64,000 bases of DNA from Sphingomonas cannabina (GTDB lineage Bacteria > Pseudomonadota > Alphaproteobacteria > Sphingomonadales > Sphingomonadaceae). Where the stretch lies: positions 3,209,001-3,273,000 of the forward strand of contig NZ_CP090059.1 of assembly GCF_021391395.1 (NCBI RefSeq), read 5' to 3'. Below are positions 8,093-16,054 of this stretch, piece by piece. A program made the position numbers and the translations under genes. Each line of letters begins with the position of its first letter. Position 1 is the first letter of the stretch. Under the pieces are notes generated by a model. The model was not told where the DNA came from and searched no databases. It saw only the letters and a program-made list of their open reading frames with translations.

Positions 8093-8647
8093 ATGACGGG
8101 ATCGAGCGAACGGTCGGGCGCGAGGATCTGGAACTATTGGCGGATCGCGCGCTGGACGGCGGCATTGGCTCTGCTGCTCACGCCGTTGGTGATGATGCAG
8201 ATCAGCGACGAATGGCACTGGAACATCGGCAGCTTCCTCGTTGCCGGCACCATCATTGGCGGAGTGGGCCTTCTCTACGAGCTTGCCGAACGGGCAAGCG
8301 GAAGCCGGGCCTACCGCGCCGGAGCGGCCATCGCGCTGGTGGCACCGGTCCTGCTCGTGTGGAGCACGATCGTTCGCGACGACGGCAATGGCATCGGTTT
8401 CTTCATGGTGATCATGGCAGCAGCGGTAGGCAGCTTTTCGGCCTGGTTTCGACCCGCCGGCATGGCGCGGACCATGTTCGGGATAGCGATCATGCAGGCA
8501 TTGCTCGGCCTGGCCATCGCGACCGCTCCGTCGACCGTGAGCATCCCGGACGGCCCGCTCAGGGCATGGTTGTACAGCGGTTTCTTTACCGTGCTGTGGC
8601 TGATGTCGGCGATCCTCTTCCGCGTGTCCGCGAAAGAGGATCGGTGA
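8093..8647 (+). CDS. Integral membrane protein of unknown function
   Basis: 184 residues with about six hydrophobic segments (WTAALALLLTPLVMMQI, IGSFLVAGTIIGGVGLLYEL, AGAAIALVAPVLLVW, FFMVIMAAAVGSFSAWF, MFGIAIMQALLGLAIA, FFTVLWLMSAILFRV). A good Shine-Dalgarno (GGAGG) lies eight bases before the ATG. I do not recognise a named family. It is divergently arranged with the membrane-embedded winged-helix regulator at 6936-8006, so the two may be a sensor and its regulated membrane partner. That link is inference. Confidence 0.8.
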   Translation: MTGSSERSGARIWNYWRIARWTAALALLLTPLVMMQISDEWHWNIGSFLVAGTIIGGVGLLYELAERASGSRAYRAGAAIALVAPVLLVWSTIVRDDGNGIGFFMVIMAAAVGSFSAWFRPAGMARTMFGIAIMQALLGLAIATAPSTVSIPDGPLRAWLYSGFFTVLWLMSAILFRVSAKEDR

Positions 8648-8683
8648 AGCCTATCCCGACCCGGCTGTCGGAAGGAGAGTCGC

Positions 8684-9169
8684 TCAAATCGCGCCCCCTT
8701 CCAACCGCAGCAGCATCGCCTTCGCCTCCAACCCGCCGGCAAAGCCGGTGAGCGCTCCATTGCTCCCGATCACGCGATGGCACGGCGCGACGATCGAGAT
8801 CGGGTTGCGCCCATTGGCAGCCCCCACCGCCCGCGAAGCGCTCGGGCGGCCGAGCTGGCGGGCGATCTCGCCATAGCTGCGCGTCTCGCCGAACGGGATC
8901 GTCAGCAGCGCCGCCCACACGCTCTTCTGGAAATCGGTCCCGCGGAAATCGAGCGGCAGGTCGAACGCCCTGAGCTCGCCCGCGAAATAGCGGTCGATCT
9001 GGCGCGCCGCCTCGCACAGCAGCGGATCGTCCGCCGCCTCGACCATCGTCCCGAGCGGCACCCGCGCGGGATCGTCCCCTTCCCACAATATCGCCGCGAG
9101 CCCCTTGTCGCTCGCGACCAGGGTCAGCTCGCCGACCGGCGAGTCGATCGTCTTGAACCTGTCGACCAT
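8684..9169 (-). CDS. ogt: Methylated-DNA--protein-cysteine methyltransferase
   Basis: 161 residues. The active-site motif PCHRV is present in SIVAPCHRVIGSNGALTGFAGG, with the helix-turn-helix region ending GRPSASRAVGAANGRNP just before it. The suicide enzyme transfers the methyl of O6-methylguanine (or O4-methylthymine) to the active-site Cys. I place the start at ATG 9169 (GGAGG nine bases upstream, giving MVDRFKTIDSPVGELTLVAS); the frame stays open for 28 more codons to 9253 without a better site. Confidence 0.92.
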   Translation of the reverse strand: MVDRFKTIDSPVGELTLVASDKGLAAILWEGDDPARVPLGTMVEAADDPLLCEAARQIDRYFAGELRAFDLPLDFRGTDFQKSVWAALLTIPFGETRSYGEIARQLGRPSASRAVGAANGRNPISIVAPCHRVIGSNGALTGFAGGLEAKAMLLRLEGGAI

Positions 9170-9284
9170 CGTTCGTTCCTCCGATTGCATCGTCCGGAAC
9201 GAGATAGCGGGCGGGCGGCCGTGCCGCTTCCCGACGCTTGCGGCCAATCCCAAATCCTCCCCGGCACGGAGAGGATCTAAGTTC

Positions 9285-10679
9285 CTACCGCTCCAGCGTC
9301 CGCATCAGCGCCTTCACCGCCGCGTCGATCTCGGCGTCCTTCGCGCGCAGCTCCTCGATGCGCTTGACCGCGTGGATCACGGTCGAATGGTCGCGGTTGC
9401 CGAACTTGCGGCCGATCTCGGGCAGCGAGCGGGTGGTGAGCCGCTTGGCGAGGTACATCGCGATCTGCCGCGGCCGCGCCACCGCCACCGCACGCCGCGC
9501 GGAGAGCAGGTCGACCGGCTTCAGGTCGAAATGCGTGGAGACCGCCTTCTGGATCTCGTCGATCGTGATGCGCCGCTGCGGCCCGTTGAGCGCCTCCCCC
9601 AACGTCTCGATCGCGAAGTCGAGCGTGATCGGCTGGCCGATCAGCTGGGCATAGGCGACGACGCGGTTGAGCGCCCCTTCCAGCTCGCGCACGCTGCCGG
9701 TGATCCGGCTGGTGAGCAGCTCCAGCACCTCCTCCGGCACGCGTGCGTCGGGCATGTCCTCCAGCTTGCGCGCCACGATCGCGCGGCGCAGCTCCGGCTC
9801 GGGCGCCTTGATGTCCGCCACCAGCCCCGACTGGAGCCGGCTCAGCAACCGCGGCTCGATACCGTCGAGCACGTTGGGCGAGCGATCGCATGCGATCACC
9901 AGCCGCTTGCCCGCGCTCATGAACTCGTTGACGGTGTGGAAGAACTCCTCCTGCGTCGAATCCTTGCCGGCGATGAACTGCAGGTCGTCGATCATCAGCA
10001 GGTCGACCGAGCGCAGCTTCGCCTTGAACGCGTGCGTGTCGCGGGCGCGCAGCGCATGGACGAACTCGAACATGAAGCGCTCGGCCGACATGTAGAGCGC
10101 CGCCGCGTCCGGGCACGCTTCGCTGAAGGCATGGCCGATCGCATGCATGAGATGCGTCTTGCCGAGCCCGGTGGTCGAGTGGAGGTAGAGCGGGCTGAAC
10201 CGCGGCGTGCCCGGCTCGGCGAGCAGCTTGGCAGCGTTGAAGGCGACGCGGTTCGACTGGTCGACCACGAAGCGGTCGAAGGTGAAGCGCGGATCGAAGC
10301 TCTGCACCTGCCCGCGCTTGGCCGGCGCGCGCTCGGGCAGCTCGGCGGGCGCGGGCGAATCGACCGTCAGCACGCGCTGCGGCCGCGCGTCGCTCAGCGT
10401 CTCGATCGAGACCGAGCGCAGCTCCGGCAGGATCGCGCGGAACTCATAGAACAGCCGATCGGCATAGTGGCTCTTCACCCAGGTCGTCATGAACGCCGAG
10501 GGAAAGCCCAGGCGGACGGAATCCGAGTCGCTGCCCTCGATCAGGACCGCGGGCTTGAGCCACTGGTCGAACAGCCGCTGGCCGGCCGAATGGCGGAGGT
10601 TGGTTCGTACCCGGTTCCAGGCCTTTGCCACCGCATCATCCAAACCCTCGCGCCTCAAAGCCATCCCGCCCACGTGCAT
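9285..10679 (-). CDS. dnaA: Chromosomal replication initiator DnaA
   Basis: 464 residues with all four DnaA domains. The N-terminal domain is at about 12-90, followed by a short proline-rich linker. The AAA+ core has Walker A STTGLGKTH (168-176) and Walker B LLMIDDLQF (227-235), plus the sensor and Arg-finger block SRLQSGLVADI. The C-terminal DNA-binding domain carries the DnaA signature NRDHSTVIHAVKRIEEL. ATP-DnaA binds DnaA boxes and opens the origin. ATG 10679 is the first start; an alternative ATG lies five codons later. No convincing cluster of TTATCCACA-type boxes is seen nearby, so this is not obviously the origin itself. The upstream region is unusually rich in GANTC sites. Confidence 0.96.
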   Translation of the reverse strand: MHVGGMALRREGLDDAVAKAWNRVRTNLRHSAGQRLFDQWLKPAVLIEGSDSDSVRLGFPSAFMTTWVKSHYADRLFYEFRAILPELRSVSIETLSDARPQRVLTVDSPAPAELPERAPAKRGQVQSFDPRFTFDRFVVDQSNRVAFNAAKLLAEPGTPRFSPLYLHSTTGLGKTHLMHAIGHAFSEACPDAAALYMSAERFMFEFVHALRARDTHAFKAKLRSVDLLMIDDLQFIAGKDSTQEEFFHTVNEFMSAGKRLVIACDRSPNVLDGIEPRLLSRLQSGLVADIKAPEPELRRAIVARKLEDMPDARVPEEVLELLTSRITGSVRELEGALNRVVAYAQLIGQPITLDFAIETLGEALNGPQRRITIDEIQKAVSTHFDLKPVDLLSARRAVAVARPRQIAMYLAKRLTTRSLPEIGRKFGNRDHSTVIHAVKRIEELRAKDAEIDAAVKALMRTLER

Positions 10680-10753
10680 TTGCCCTTTATGTTCTAGGCC
10701 CGCGGTGCACCCCCGCGGCCCCCGTTTTCAGCCGACAAAGACCCCCACAGCCG

Positions 10754-10985
10754 GAATCGAACTCCGCCTGCGAAACGCCTGGAATGTGAGTGCCGGGACG
10801 GCAGATTGCGGCCCGGAGGGACTGTTTAGGTACGTCTGCGTGAGTCGATCAAGCCCGACTCATGTCAAGATTTTGAAATATAGATGTTGACTCACGGATT
10901 CCCGTCAAATTTTTTCATTTCTGCTTTCGAGACGGTATCTTAGCCCGAATTTCTCGAAATCTGATCTCGCGAATCGCGGCGAATC
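10754..10985 (-). promoter_or_regulatory. dnaA upstream region with a GANTC (CcrM-type) cluster
   Basis: The gap 10680-11040 carries no gene and becomes AT-rich at 10862-10970. Seven GANTC pentamers lie at 10754, 10842, 10857, 10889, 10897, 10971 and 10981; about one would be expected by chance in 232 bases. Two form a symmetric TGAGTCG-N8-CGACTCA (10841-10862), which could be an operator or hairpin. A TATATT-like -10 occurs on the minus strand at 10882-10877, but no well-spaced -35 is evident. In alphaproteobacteria GANTC is methylated by CcrM, and methylation state controls dnaA transcription in Caulobacter. A similar role here is inference. Confidence 0.6.
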
Positions 10986-11040
10986 CTGACTTTTCTGTGA
11001 AACCTATGTTACAGTGTTCACTTGCTGTTCACGAACGACG

Positions 11041-11072
11041 AAAGCCCCGCCGGGATGCTGTCCCGGCGGGGC
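11041..11072 (-). terminator. Rho-independent terminator of rpsT
   Basis: On the minus strand the sequence reads GCCCCGCCGGGA-CAGCA-TCCCGGCGGGGC followed by TTTCG. This is a 12-base-pair GC stem, 24 bases downstream of the rpsT stop and before the dnaA upstream region. It separates rpsT from dnaA transcription, so dnaA should have its own promoter. Confidence 0.85.
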
Positions 11073-11096
11073 CGATCGGATCCGTCTGAAACGGGG

Positions 11097-11360
11097 TCAG
11101 GCGAGCGCGGAGACGCGCTTGTTGAGGCGGGAGAACTTCCGCGCGGCGGTGTTCTTGTGGAACACGCCCTTGGCGACGCCGCGGGCCAGCTCGGGCTGGA
11201 CCTCGGCGAGCGCGGCGGTGGCGGCGGCCTTGTCGCCGGCGGCGAGCGCGGTCTCGACCTTCTTCACGAAGGTGCGGATGCGGCTCACGCGCGCACCGTT
11301 GATCTCCGCGCGGCGCTCGTTGCGCCGAATCCGCTTCTTCGCCTGTGGCGTATTCGCCAT
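11097..11360 (-). CDS. rpsT: 30S ribosomal protein S20
   Basis: 87 residues, very basic. It starts [19 protein letters not shown] and contains [14 protein letters not shown] and [17 protein letters not shown], all typical of bS20. It binds 16S rRNA helices in the body of the small subunit. It is followed by a strong terminator and precedes dnaA, a common alphaproteobacterial order. Confidence 0.97.
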   Translation of the reverse strand: MANTPQAKKRIRRNERRAEINGARVSRIRTFVKKVETALAAGDKAAATAALAEVQPELARGVAKGVFHKNTAARKFSRLNKRVSALA

Positions 11361-11452
11361 GTCGTTCCGTTCCTGCTTGTTCTGGATGCGGCCGCACGAG
11401 GCCGCGGAAAGGCGGTGCCCTTAGCGAGGCACCGGCCGTTGGTCAACCGTCA

Positions 11453-11585
11453 GAGCCGTTTGGAAAAGCGGCACCGGCCCGCTCCCCCACCCGGCCACCC
11501 ACGAGCGTACCCTGATGGGTGGCCGGGTGGGGGAGCGGGCCGGTGCCGCCGAAATGCGCCCGCGGGCGCATTTCCAAACGGACTC
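11453..11585. repeat. Large palindrome between mutM and rpsT
   Basis: A 133-base nearly perfect inverted repeat. The outer arms are GAGCCGTTTGGA and TCCAAACGGACTC. The inner arms of 34 bases pair GCGGCACCGGCCCGCTCCCC with its complement and continue through CACCCGGCCACCCA. A further hairpin AATGCGCCCGCGGGCGCATT lies on the right side. It abuts the mutM stop codon. It could act as a terminator or processing signal for mutM, or be a mobile repeat. It has no homology to the CCTCCCC elements that I can see. Confidence 0.85.
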
Positions 11586-12398
11586 TCAGCGCTGGCATTT
11601 CGGGCACCAGAAGGTCGAGCGGCCGCCCTCGACATAGCGCGCGACCGTGCCGCCGCATTCGCATGGCTCGCCCTCGCGGCCATAGACCCTAAACTGCTTG
11701 GAGAAATAGCCGAGCTCGCCGTCGGGCCGCGCATAGTCGCGCAGGGTGGAGCCGCCCGCCGCGATCGCCGCCTCCAGCACCTCATGCACCGCCGTCACCA
11801 GCCGCTTGCGCTCGGGCGCGGTGATTCGTCCGCCCGGCCGCGCCGGCGCGATCCGCGCCTCGTAGAGCGCCTCGCAGACATAGATATTGCCGAGCCCCGC
11901 CACGACGCGCTGGTCGAGCAGCAGCGCCTTGATCGAGGCGATTCGACCCGCGAGCACGCGCGCGAGGTGATCGGCGGTGAACGCCGGCCCCAGCGGCTCC
12001 GGCCCGAGCGCCAGGAACGCCGGCCAGTCCGCCAGCTCCGCGGTCGGCACCAGATCGAGCGAGCCGAATCGCCGCGGATCGTTGAGCGCGAGTCGGTGGC
12101 CCGCCTCTGTCTCCAGCACGACATGATCGTGCGCCAACAGTTCCGCCGGATCGACCCGCCAGCGCCCGGACATGCCGAGGTGGAAGACCAGGGTGTCGCC
12201 GCGATCGGTATCGATCAGGCCATATTTGGCGCGCCGCGAGAGCGCAGTCACCGTCGCCCCGGTCAGCCGCTGGCCCAGATCCTCCGGCATCGGCCGCCTG
12301 AGGTCCGGCCGCCGCAGCGTCACGCGGGCGATCCGTTGCCCCTCCAGCACGGGGCGCAGGCCGCGGACGGTGGTCTCGACTTCGGGAAGCTCGGGCAT
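11586..12398 (-). CDS. mutM: Formamidopyrimidine-DNA glycosylase (Fpg)
   Basis: 270 residues. The catalytic N-terminus [13 protein letters not shown] (Pro1 nucleophile after Met removal, Glu2) is intact. The helix-two-turn-helix region includes [19 protein letters not shown], and the C-terminal zinc finger reads CECGG...FWCPKCQR with four Cys. It removes 8-oxoguanine and formamidopyrimidines and nicks the strand by beta/delta elimination. It is divergent from ubiE, with 58 bases between the starts. Confidence 0.97.
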   Translation of the reverse strand: MPELPEVETTVRGLRPVLEGQRIARVTLRRPDLRRPMPEDLGQRLTGATVTALSRRAKYGLIDTDRGDTLVFHLGMSGRWRVDPAELLAHDHVVLETEAGHRLALNDPRRFGSLDLVPTAELADWPAFLALGPEPLGPAFTADHLARVLAGRIASIKALLLDQRVVAGLGNIYVCEALYEARIAPARPGGRITAPERKRLVTAVHEVLEAAIAAGGSTLRDYARPDGELGYFSKQFRVYGREGEPCECGGTVARYVEGGRSTFWCPKCQR

Positions 12399-12456
12399 TG
12401 CACCTCCATCGACGCCAGCCTTTGCGTGTCCCGCAGGCTGCGGCTAGAGGCGGCTC

Positions 12457-13188
12457 ATGCCCGATACCGTCTCCTTCGGCTACGAGGACGTGGCCCCCGC
12501 GGACAAGACCCGTCGCGTCGGCGAGGTCTTCGCCAGCGTCGCCGGCCGCTACGACCTGATGAACGATGCCATGTCGGGCGGGATGCACCGCCTGTGGAAG
12601 GATCGCTTCGTCCGCCGCGTGAAGCCGCGCGCGGGCGAGCAGATCCTCGACATGGCCGGCGGCACCGGCGACATCGCTTTCCGCCTGGCGAAGAGCGGCG
12701 CGAGCATCACCGTTGCCGACATCAACCCGGCGATGCTCGAAGTCGGCATGGAGCGCGCCCAGCAGCGCGGCATCGACGGTCTCGTGTGGACCGAGGCCAA
12801 TGCCGAGACGCTGCAGTTCCCCGACCGTTTCTTCGACGCCTACACCATCGCCTTCGGCATCCGGAACGTGACCGACGTGCCCGCAGCACTGCGCGAGGCG
12901 CATCGCGTGCTGCGGCGCGGCGGGCGCTTCTACTGCCTGGAGTTCTCGACGACGCTGTGGCCGGGATTCGCCGACGTCTACGACGCCTATTCGCACCATC
13001 TGGTGCCCAAGCTCGGCAAGCTGCTCGCGAACGATGAGGACAGCTATCGCTACCTGATCGAATCGATCCGGCGCTTCCCCGACATGGCCCGGTTCGAGGC
13101 GATGATCGGCGAGGCCGGCTTCGTCCGTACCCATGCCGAGCCGATCCTGGGCGGGCTGGTGGCGATCCATTGGGGCTGGAAGATTTGA
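12457..13188 (+). CDS. ubiE: Ubiquinone/menaquinone C-methyltransferase UbiE
   Basis: 243 residues, class I SAM methyltransferase. Motif I reads ILDMAGGTGDIAFRLA, preceded by FASVAGRYDLMNDAMSGGMHRLWKD (UbiE family signature 1). IRNVTDVPAALREAHRVLRRGGRFYCLEFS is signature 2. It adds the C-methyl to 2-polyprenyl-6-methoxy-1,4-benzoquinol in ubiquinone synthesis. ubiB follows after a 224-base gap filled by a palindromic repeat, keeping the usual ubiE-ubiB pairing. Confidence 0.96.
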   Translation: MPDTVSFGYEDVAPADKTRRVGEVFASVAGRYDLMNDAMSGGMHRLWKDRFVRRVKPRAGEQILDMAGGTGDIAFRLAKSGASITVADINPAMLEVGMERAQQRGIDGLVWTEANAETLQFPDRFFDAYTIAFGIRNVTDVPAALREAHRVLRRGGRFYCLEFSTTLWPGFADVYDAYSHHLVPKLGKLLANDEDSYRYLIESIRRFPDMARFEAMIGEAGFVRTHAEPILGGLVAIHWGWKI

Positions 13189-13200
13189 TGGTTTCCGAAA

Positions 13201-13405
13201 GATCCTCCCCGGCACGGGGAGGGGGGCGTAGCGGCGATCAGCGGCCTGCCGGGGGCAGGCCGCAGCCGCGGAGCCGGCTTGCGGAGCAAGCCGTGGTCGC
13301 GCAGCGAATGGTGGAGGGGGCCCTCCACCAGCGACTCGAGCGAGGCGAGCCCCCTCCACCACCGGCCTGCGGCCGGCGGTCCCCCTCCCCGTACCGGGGA
13401 AGATT
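13201..13405. repeat. Compound palindromic repeat between ubiE and ubiB
   Basis: About 205 bases built of concentric and side-by-side hairpins. The ends are ATCCTCCCC-GGCAC-GGGGAGG and CTCCCC-GTACC-GGGGAAGAT, which also pair with each other. Inside are CGGCCTGCC/GGCAGGCCG, GGCTTGC/GCAAGCC, TGGTGGAGGG/CCCTCCACCA, CTCGAGCGAGGCGAG and ACCGGCCTGCGGCCGGCGGT. It belongs with the CCTCCCC family seen at 2641, 6841 and 26216 and interrupts a ubiE-ubiB transcription unit. Confidence 0.85.
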
Positions 13406-13412
13406 TTGATAC

Positions 13413-14945
13413 ATGACCCACCCCGTCATTCACCTCTGGCGCCTGCTCAAATGGGGCCGCATCGCCGCGCGCCACGGGGCGCTGCGCGGCATTGAGCAGG
13501 ACCCCAATACCCCGCCCCCGGTGCGCCGGCTCGCCCGCATCGCCCGCTTCGGCGCCCGCGTGCCGAAGGTGCCGCGCTATGCCGATGCCTTCCAGGCGAT
13601 CGGCCCCGCCGCGATCAAGCTCGGCCAGACGCTCGCCACCCGCCCCGATCTGGTCGGCGAGGAGGCGGCGCACGACCTCATGCGCCTCCAGGACGCCCTG
13701 CCCCCGGTCCCGTTCGAGGCCGTCTGCCGGGTGATGGAATCGAGCCTCGGCCGCCCGGTCGGCGAGCTGTTCGCCAGCATCGAGGAAGTGCCGATCGGCG
13801 CCGCCTCGATCGCGCAGGTCCACCGCGCCGTCACCACCGACGGCCGCCAGGTCGCGGTCAAGGTGCTGCGCCCCGGCGTCGAGGCCGACTTCGCCAAGGC
13901 GATCGACACCTATGAATGGGCCGCCGCCCAGGTCGAGGCGATGGGCGGCGAGGCGGCGCGGCTGCGTCCGCGCCTGGTCATCGCCACCTTCAAGCGCTGG
14001 ACCGCACGCGAGCTCGACCTGCGTCGCGAGGGCGCCTCGGCCAGCGAGCTTGCCGAGGGAATGCAGGCCGAGCCCGATTTCGTCGTCCCGACGATCGACT
14101 GGCAGCGCACCTCGGGCAAGGTGCTGACGCTGGAATGGATCGACGGCATCAAGCTGAGCGACCGCGCCGCACTGATCGCCGCCGGCCATGATCCCAAGGC
14201 GCTCGCGGGCAAGCTGGTCCGCGCCTTCCTGCGCCAGGCGATCGCCGAGGGCTTCTTCCACGCCGATCTCCACCAGGGCAATCTGTTCGCGCTGCCCGGC
14301 GACCGCATCGCCGCGATCGACTTCGGCATCATGGGCCGGATCGACCGCCGTGCGCGGGTGTGGCTCGCCGAGATCATCTACGGCCTCATCACCGGCAACT
14401 ACCGCCGCGTCGCCGAGATCCATTTCGAGGCGGGCTACGTCCCGCCGCACCACAACGTCGCCGAGTTCGCCACCGCGCTCCGTGCCGTCGGCGAGCCGAT
14501 GCGGGGGCTACCGGTCAAGGACATGTCGGTCGGCCAGATGCTCGACGGGCTGTTCAACATCACCCGCGACTTCGACATGCAGACGCAGCCGCACCTGCTG
14601 CTGCTCCAGAAGACGATGGTGGTGGTGGAGGGCGTCGCCACCGCGCTCGATCCCGACATCAACATGTGGGAGGTGTCCGAACCCTTCGTCGGCGAATGGA
14701 TCAGGACCGAGCTCGGCCCGGAGGCAGCGCTCGCCGACCGGCTGGTCGAGGACCTGCGCACCCTCGCCCGCCTGCCCGACCTCATCCGCAACATCGAGCG
14801 CCGCTATCCGCCGCCGGGCGGCGCCCCCCCCGCCCCGCCACTGCGCGAGATCGAGGTGGTGCGGGTCGGCGGCGGCTGGCGCTATGTGGCGGTCGCCATG
14901 CTCTCCGCGGCGGCGGCAGTGGCGGCGACGCTGCTGTTGACCTGA
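13413..14945 (+). CDS. ubiB: UbiB-family atypical kinase/ATPase for ubiquinone biosynthesis
   Basis: 510 residues. The ADCK/UbiB signature is complete: KxGQ motif at AAIKLGQTLATRPDLVG, the Ala-rich loop EEVPIGAASIAQVHRA, catalytic Lys in VAVKVLRPGVE, HADLHQGNLFALP (catalytic loop) and IAAIDFGIMGRI (DFG equivalent). A C-terminal hydrophobic helix pair (YVAVAMLSAAAAVAATLLLT) anchors it in the membrane. The family is an ATPase that supports membrane extraction or assembly of ubiquinone intermediates. The TGA stop overlaps the next ATG by one base. Confidence 0.95.
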   Translation: MTHPVIHLWRLLKWGRIAARHGALRGIEQDPNTPPPVRRLARIARFGARVPKVPRYADAFQAIGPAAIKLGQTLATRPDLVGEEAAHDLMRLQDALPPVPFEAVCRVMESSLGRPVGELFASIEEVPIGAASIAQVHRAVTTDGRQVAVKVLRPGVEADFAKAIDTYEWAAAQVEAMGGEAARLRPRLVIATFKRWTARELDLRREGASASELAEGMQAEPDFVVPTIDWQRTSGKVLTLEWIDGIKLSDRAALIAAGHDPKALAGKLVRAFLRQAIAEGFFHADLHQGNLFALPGDRIAAIDFGIMGRIDRRARVWLAEIIYGLITGNYRRVAEIHFEAGYVPPHHNVAEFATALRAVGEPMRGLPVKDMSVGQMLDGLFNITRDFDMQTQPHLLLLQKTMVVVEGVATALDPDINMWEVSEPFVGEWIRTELGPEAALADRLVEDLRTLARLPDLIRNIERRYPPPGGAPPAPPLREIEVVRVGGGWRYVAVAMLSAAAAVAATLLLT

Positions 14946-16054
14946 TGCCCCGTCCCCTCCCCCCTCTCTGGCTCGCCCATTCGAGCCGGTTCGCCGGCCT
15001 GTCGCGGCGGCGTGCGCTCTGGGTGGTCGCGGCGCTCGTGGTGCTGATCGTGGCGAGCCTCACCGCGCTGGGCGCGCCCCTGCCTTCGCCCGACGACGGC
15101 CAGCGTCTCAATGCACTGGGCCCGCTCGCGCTCTACGAGAGCGTGATCGACGGCCTGCGCGCGGGCGGCGACTATTACCAGCTCACCGCGGACGCGCTGC
15201 GCGCCGGCGGCTATCCGTTGCGGCCGTTCACCGCCTTCCGCCTGCCCGCGCACAGCATCGTGCAGGCGGAGCTGCCGCGCCTGGCGGCGATCGGACTGCT
15301 CGGATCGCTCGCCGTCGCGGTGGCGGCCGCCTGGTGGGTGCGGCTCAGCCGGGCGCTGCCGCGGACGCCCGCGCGGGTCTCGGCGGCGGTGCTGCTGGCC
15401 GGCGGACTCGTCACCTTCGTCAACACCGATCTCATTGCGCTGCACGAGCTGTGGGCGGCGCAGCTGGTCGCGCTGTCGCTGGCGCTGCGCACGCCGACGC
15501 GCTGGCTGGCGCCCGCCGCGATCGCGCTGCTCGCGATGCTGGTGCGCGAGACGGCGGTGCTCTACGCGCTGGTGATGGCGGGCATGGCGCTGATCGAGCG
15601 CCGCCGCGGGGAAGCCTTCGGCTGGCTCGGCGCGCTCATCCTCTTCGCCGTCGCGCTGGTCGCCCATGCCTATGGGGTGGCACAGGTCATGGGTCCGCTC
15701 GACCCTGCCGTCACCGACTGGGCGGGGATGCTCGGCTTCGGCTTCTTCGTGCATTCGGTCGCGGCGGTGACGGCGCTCGATCTGCTGCCGCTGGCGGTCG
15801 CGGGGCCGCTGGTGGCGCTGGCGCTGTTCGGTTGGGCCTGCTGGCGCGATCCGCTGGCGCTGAGGGCGCTCGCGACCTTCTCCGCCTATGCGCTCGCGCT
15901 CGGGCTGGTCGTGCAGCCCGACAGCTTCTATTGGGGGCTGATGGTCGCGCCCGTGATCCTCGTCGGCCTGGCATTCGCACCCGACGGCCTGCGCGACATC
16001 GCCCACGCCCTGCTCGACAGGCGCCGCGTCCGCGTCCAGAGGATAGCGCCATGA
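14945..16054 (+). CDS. Polytopic membrane protein, possible GT-C-like or glycopolymer protein
   Basis: 369 residues with roughly nine hydrophobic segments. A periplasmic-type loop follows the first helix (SPDDGQRLNALGPLALYESV). LVTFVNTDLIALHELWAAQLVALSLAL and AMLVRETAVLYALVMAGMAL resemble the RETxxLxxL region of GT-C-like membrane glycosyltransferases and glycopolymer-formation proteins, but I see no decisive motif. The start at ATG 14945 shares one base with the ubiB stop and its own stop overlaps coaBC (ATGA). The long open frame upstream of 14945 is a shadow within ubiB. Confidence 0.8.
   Translation: MPRPLPPLWLAHSSRFAGLSRRRALWVVAALVVLIVASLTALGAPLPSPDDGQRLNALGPLALYESVIDGLRAGGDYYQLTADALRAGGYPLRPFTAFRLPAHSIVQAELPRLAAIGLLGSLAVAVAAAWWVRLSRALPRTPARVSAAVLLAGGLVTFVNTDLIALHELWAAQLVALSLALRTPTRWLAPAAIALLAMLVRETAVLYALVMAGMALIERRRGEAFGWLGALILFAVALVAHAYGVAQVMGPLDPAVTDWAGMLGFGFFVHSVAAVTALDLLPLAVAGPLVALALFGWACWRDPLALRALATFSAYALALGLVVQPDSFYWGLMVAPVILVGLAFAPDGLRDIAHALLDRRRVRVQRIAP

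Noticed and set aside
9105..10697. 530-residue plus-strand open frame opposite dnaA
   Set aside because: Mirror of dnaA codons; no motif and biased composition.
10680..11040. Chromosomal origin next to dnaA
   Set aside because: No cluster of TTATCCACA-like DnaA boxes or clear unwinding element was found; alphaproteobacterial origins are often elsewhere.
11022..13037. 671-residue plus-strand open frame across rpsT, mutM and ubiE
   Set aside because: Crosses three real genes, terminator and palindrome; composition is non-protein-like.
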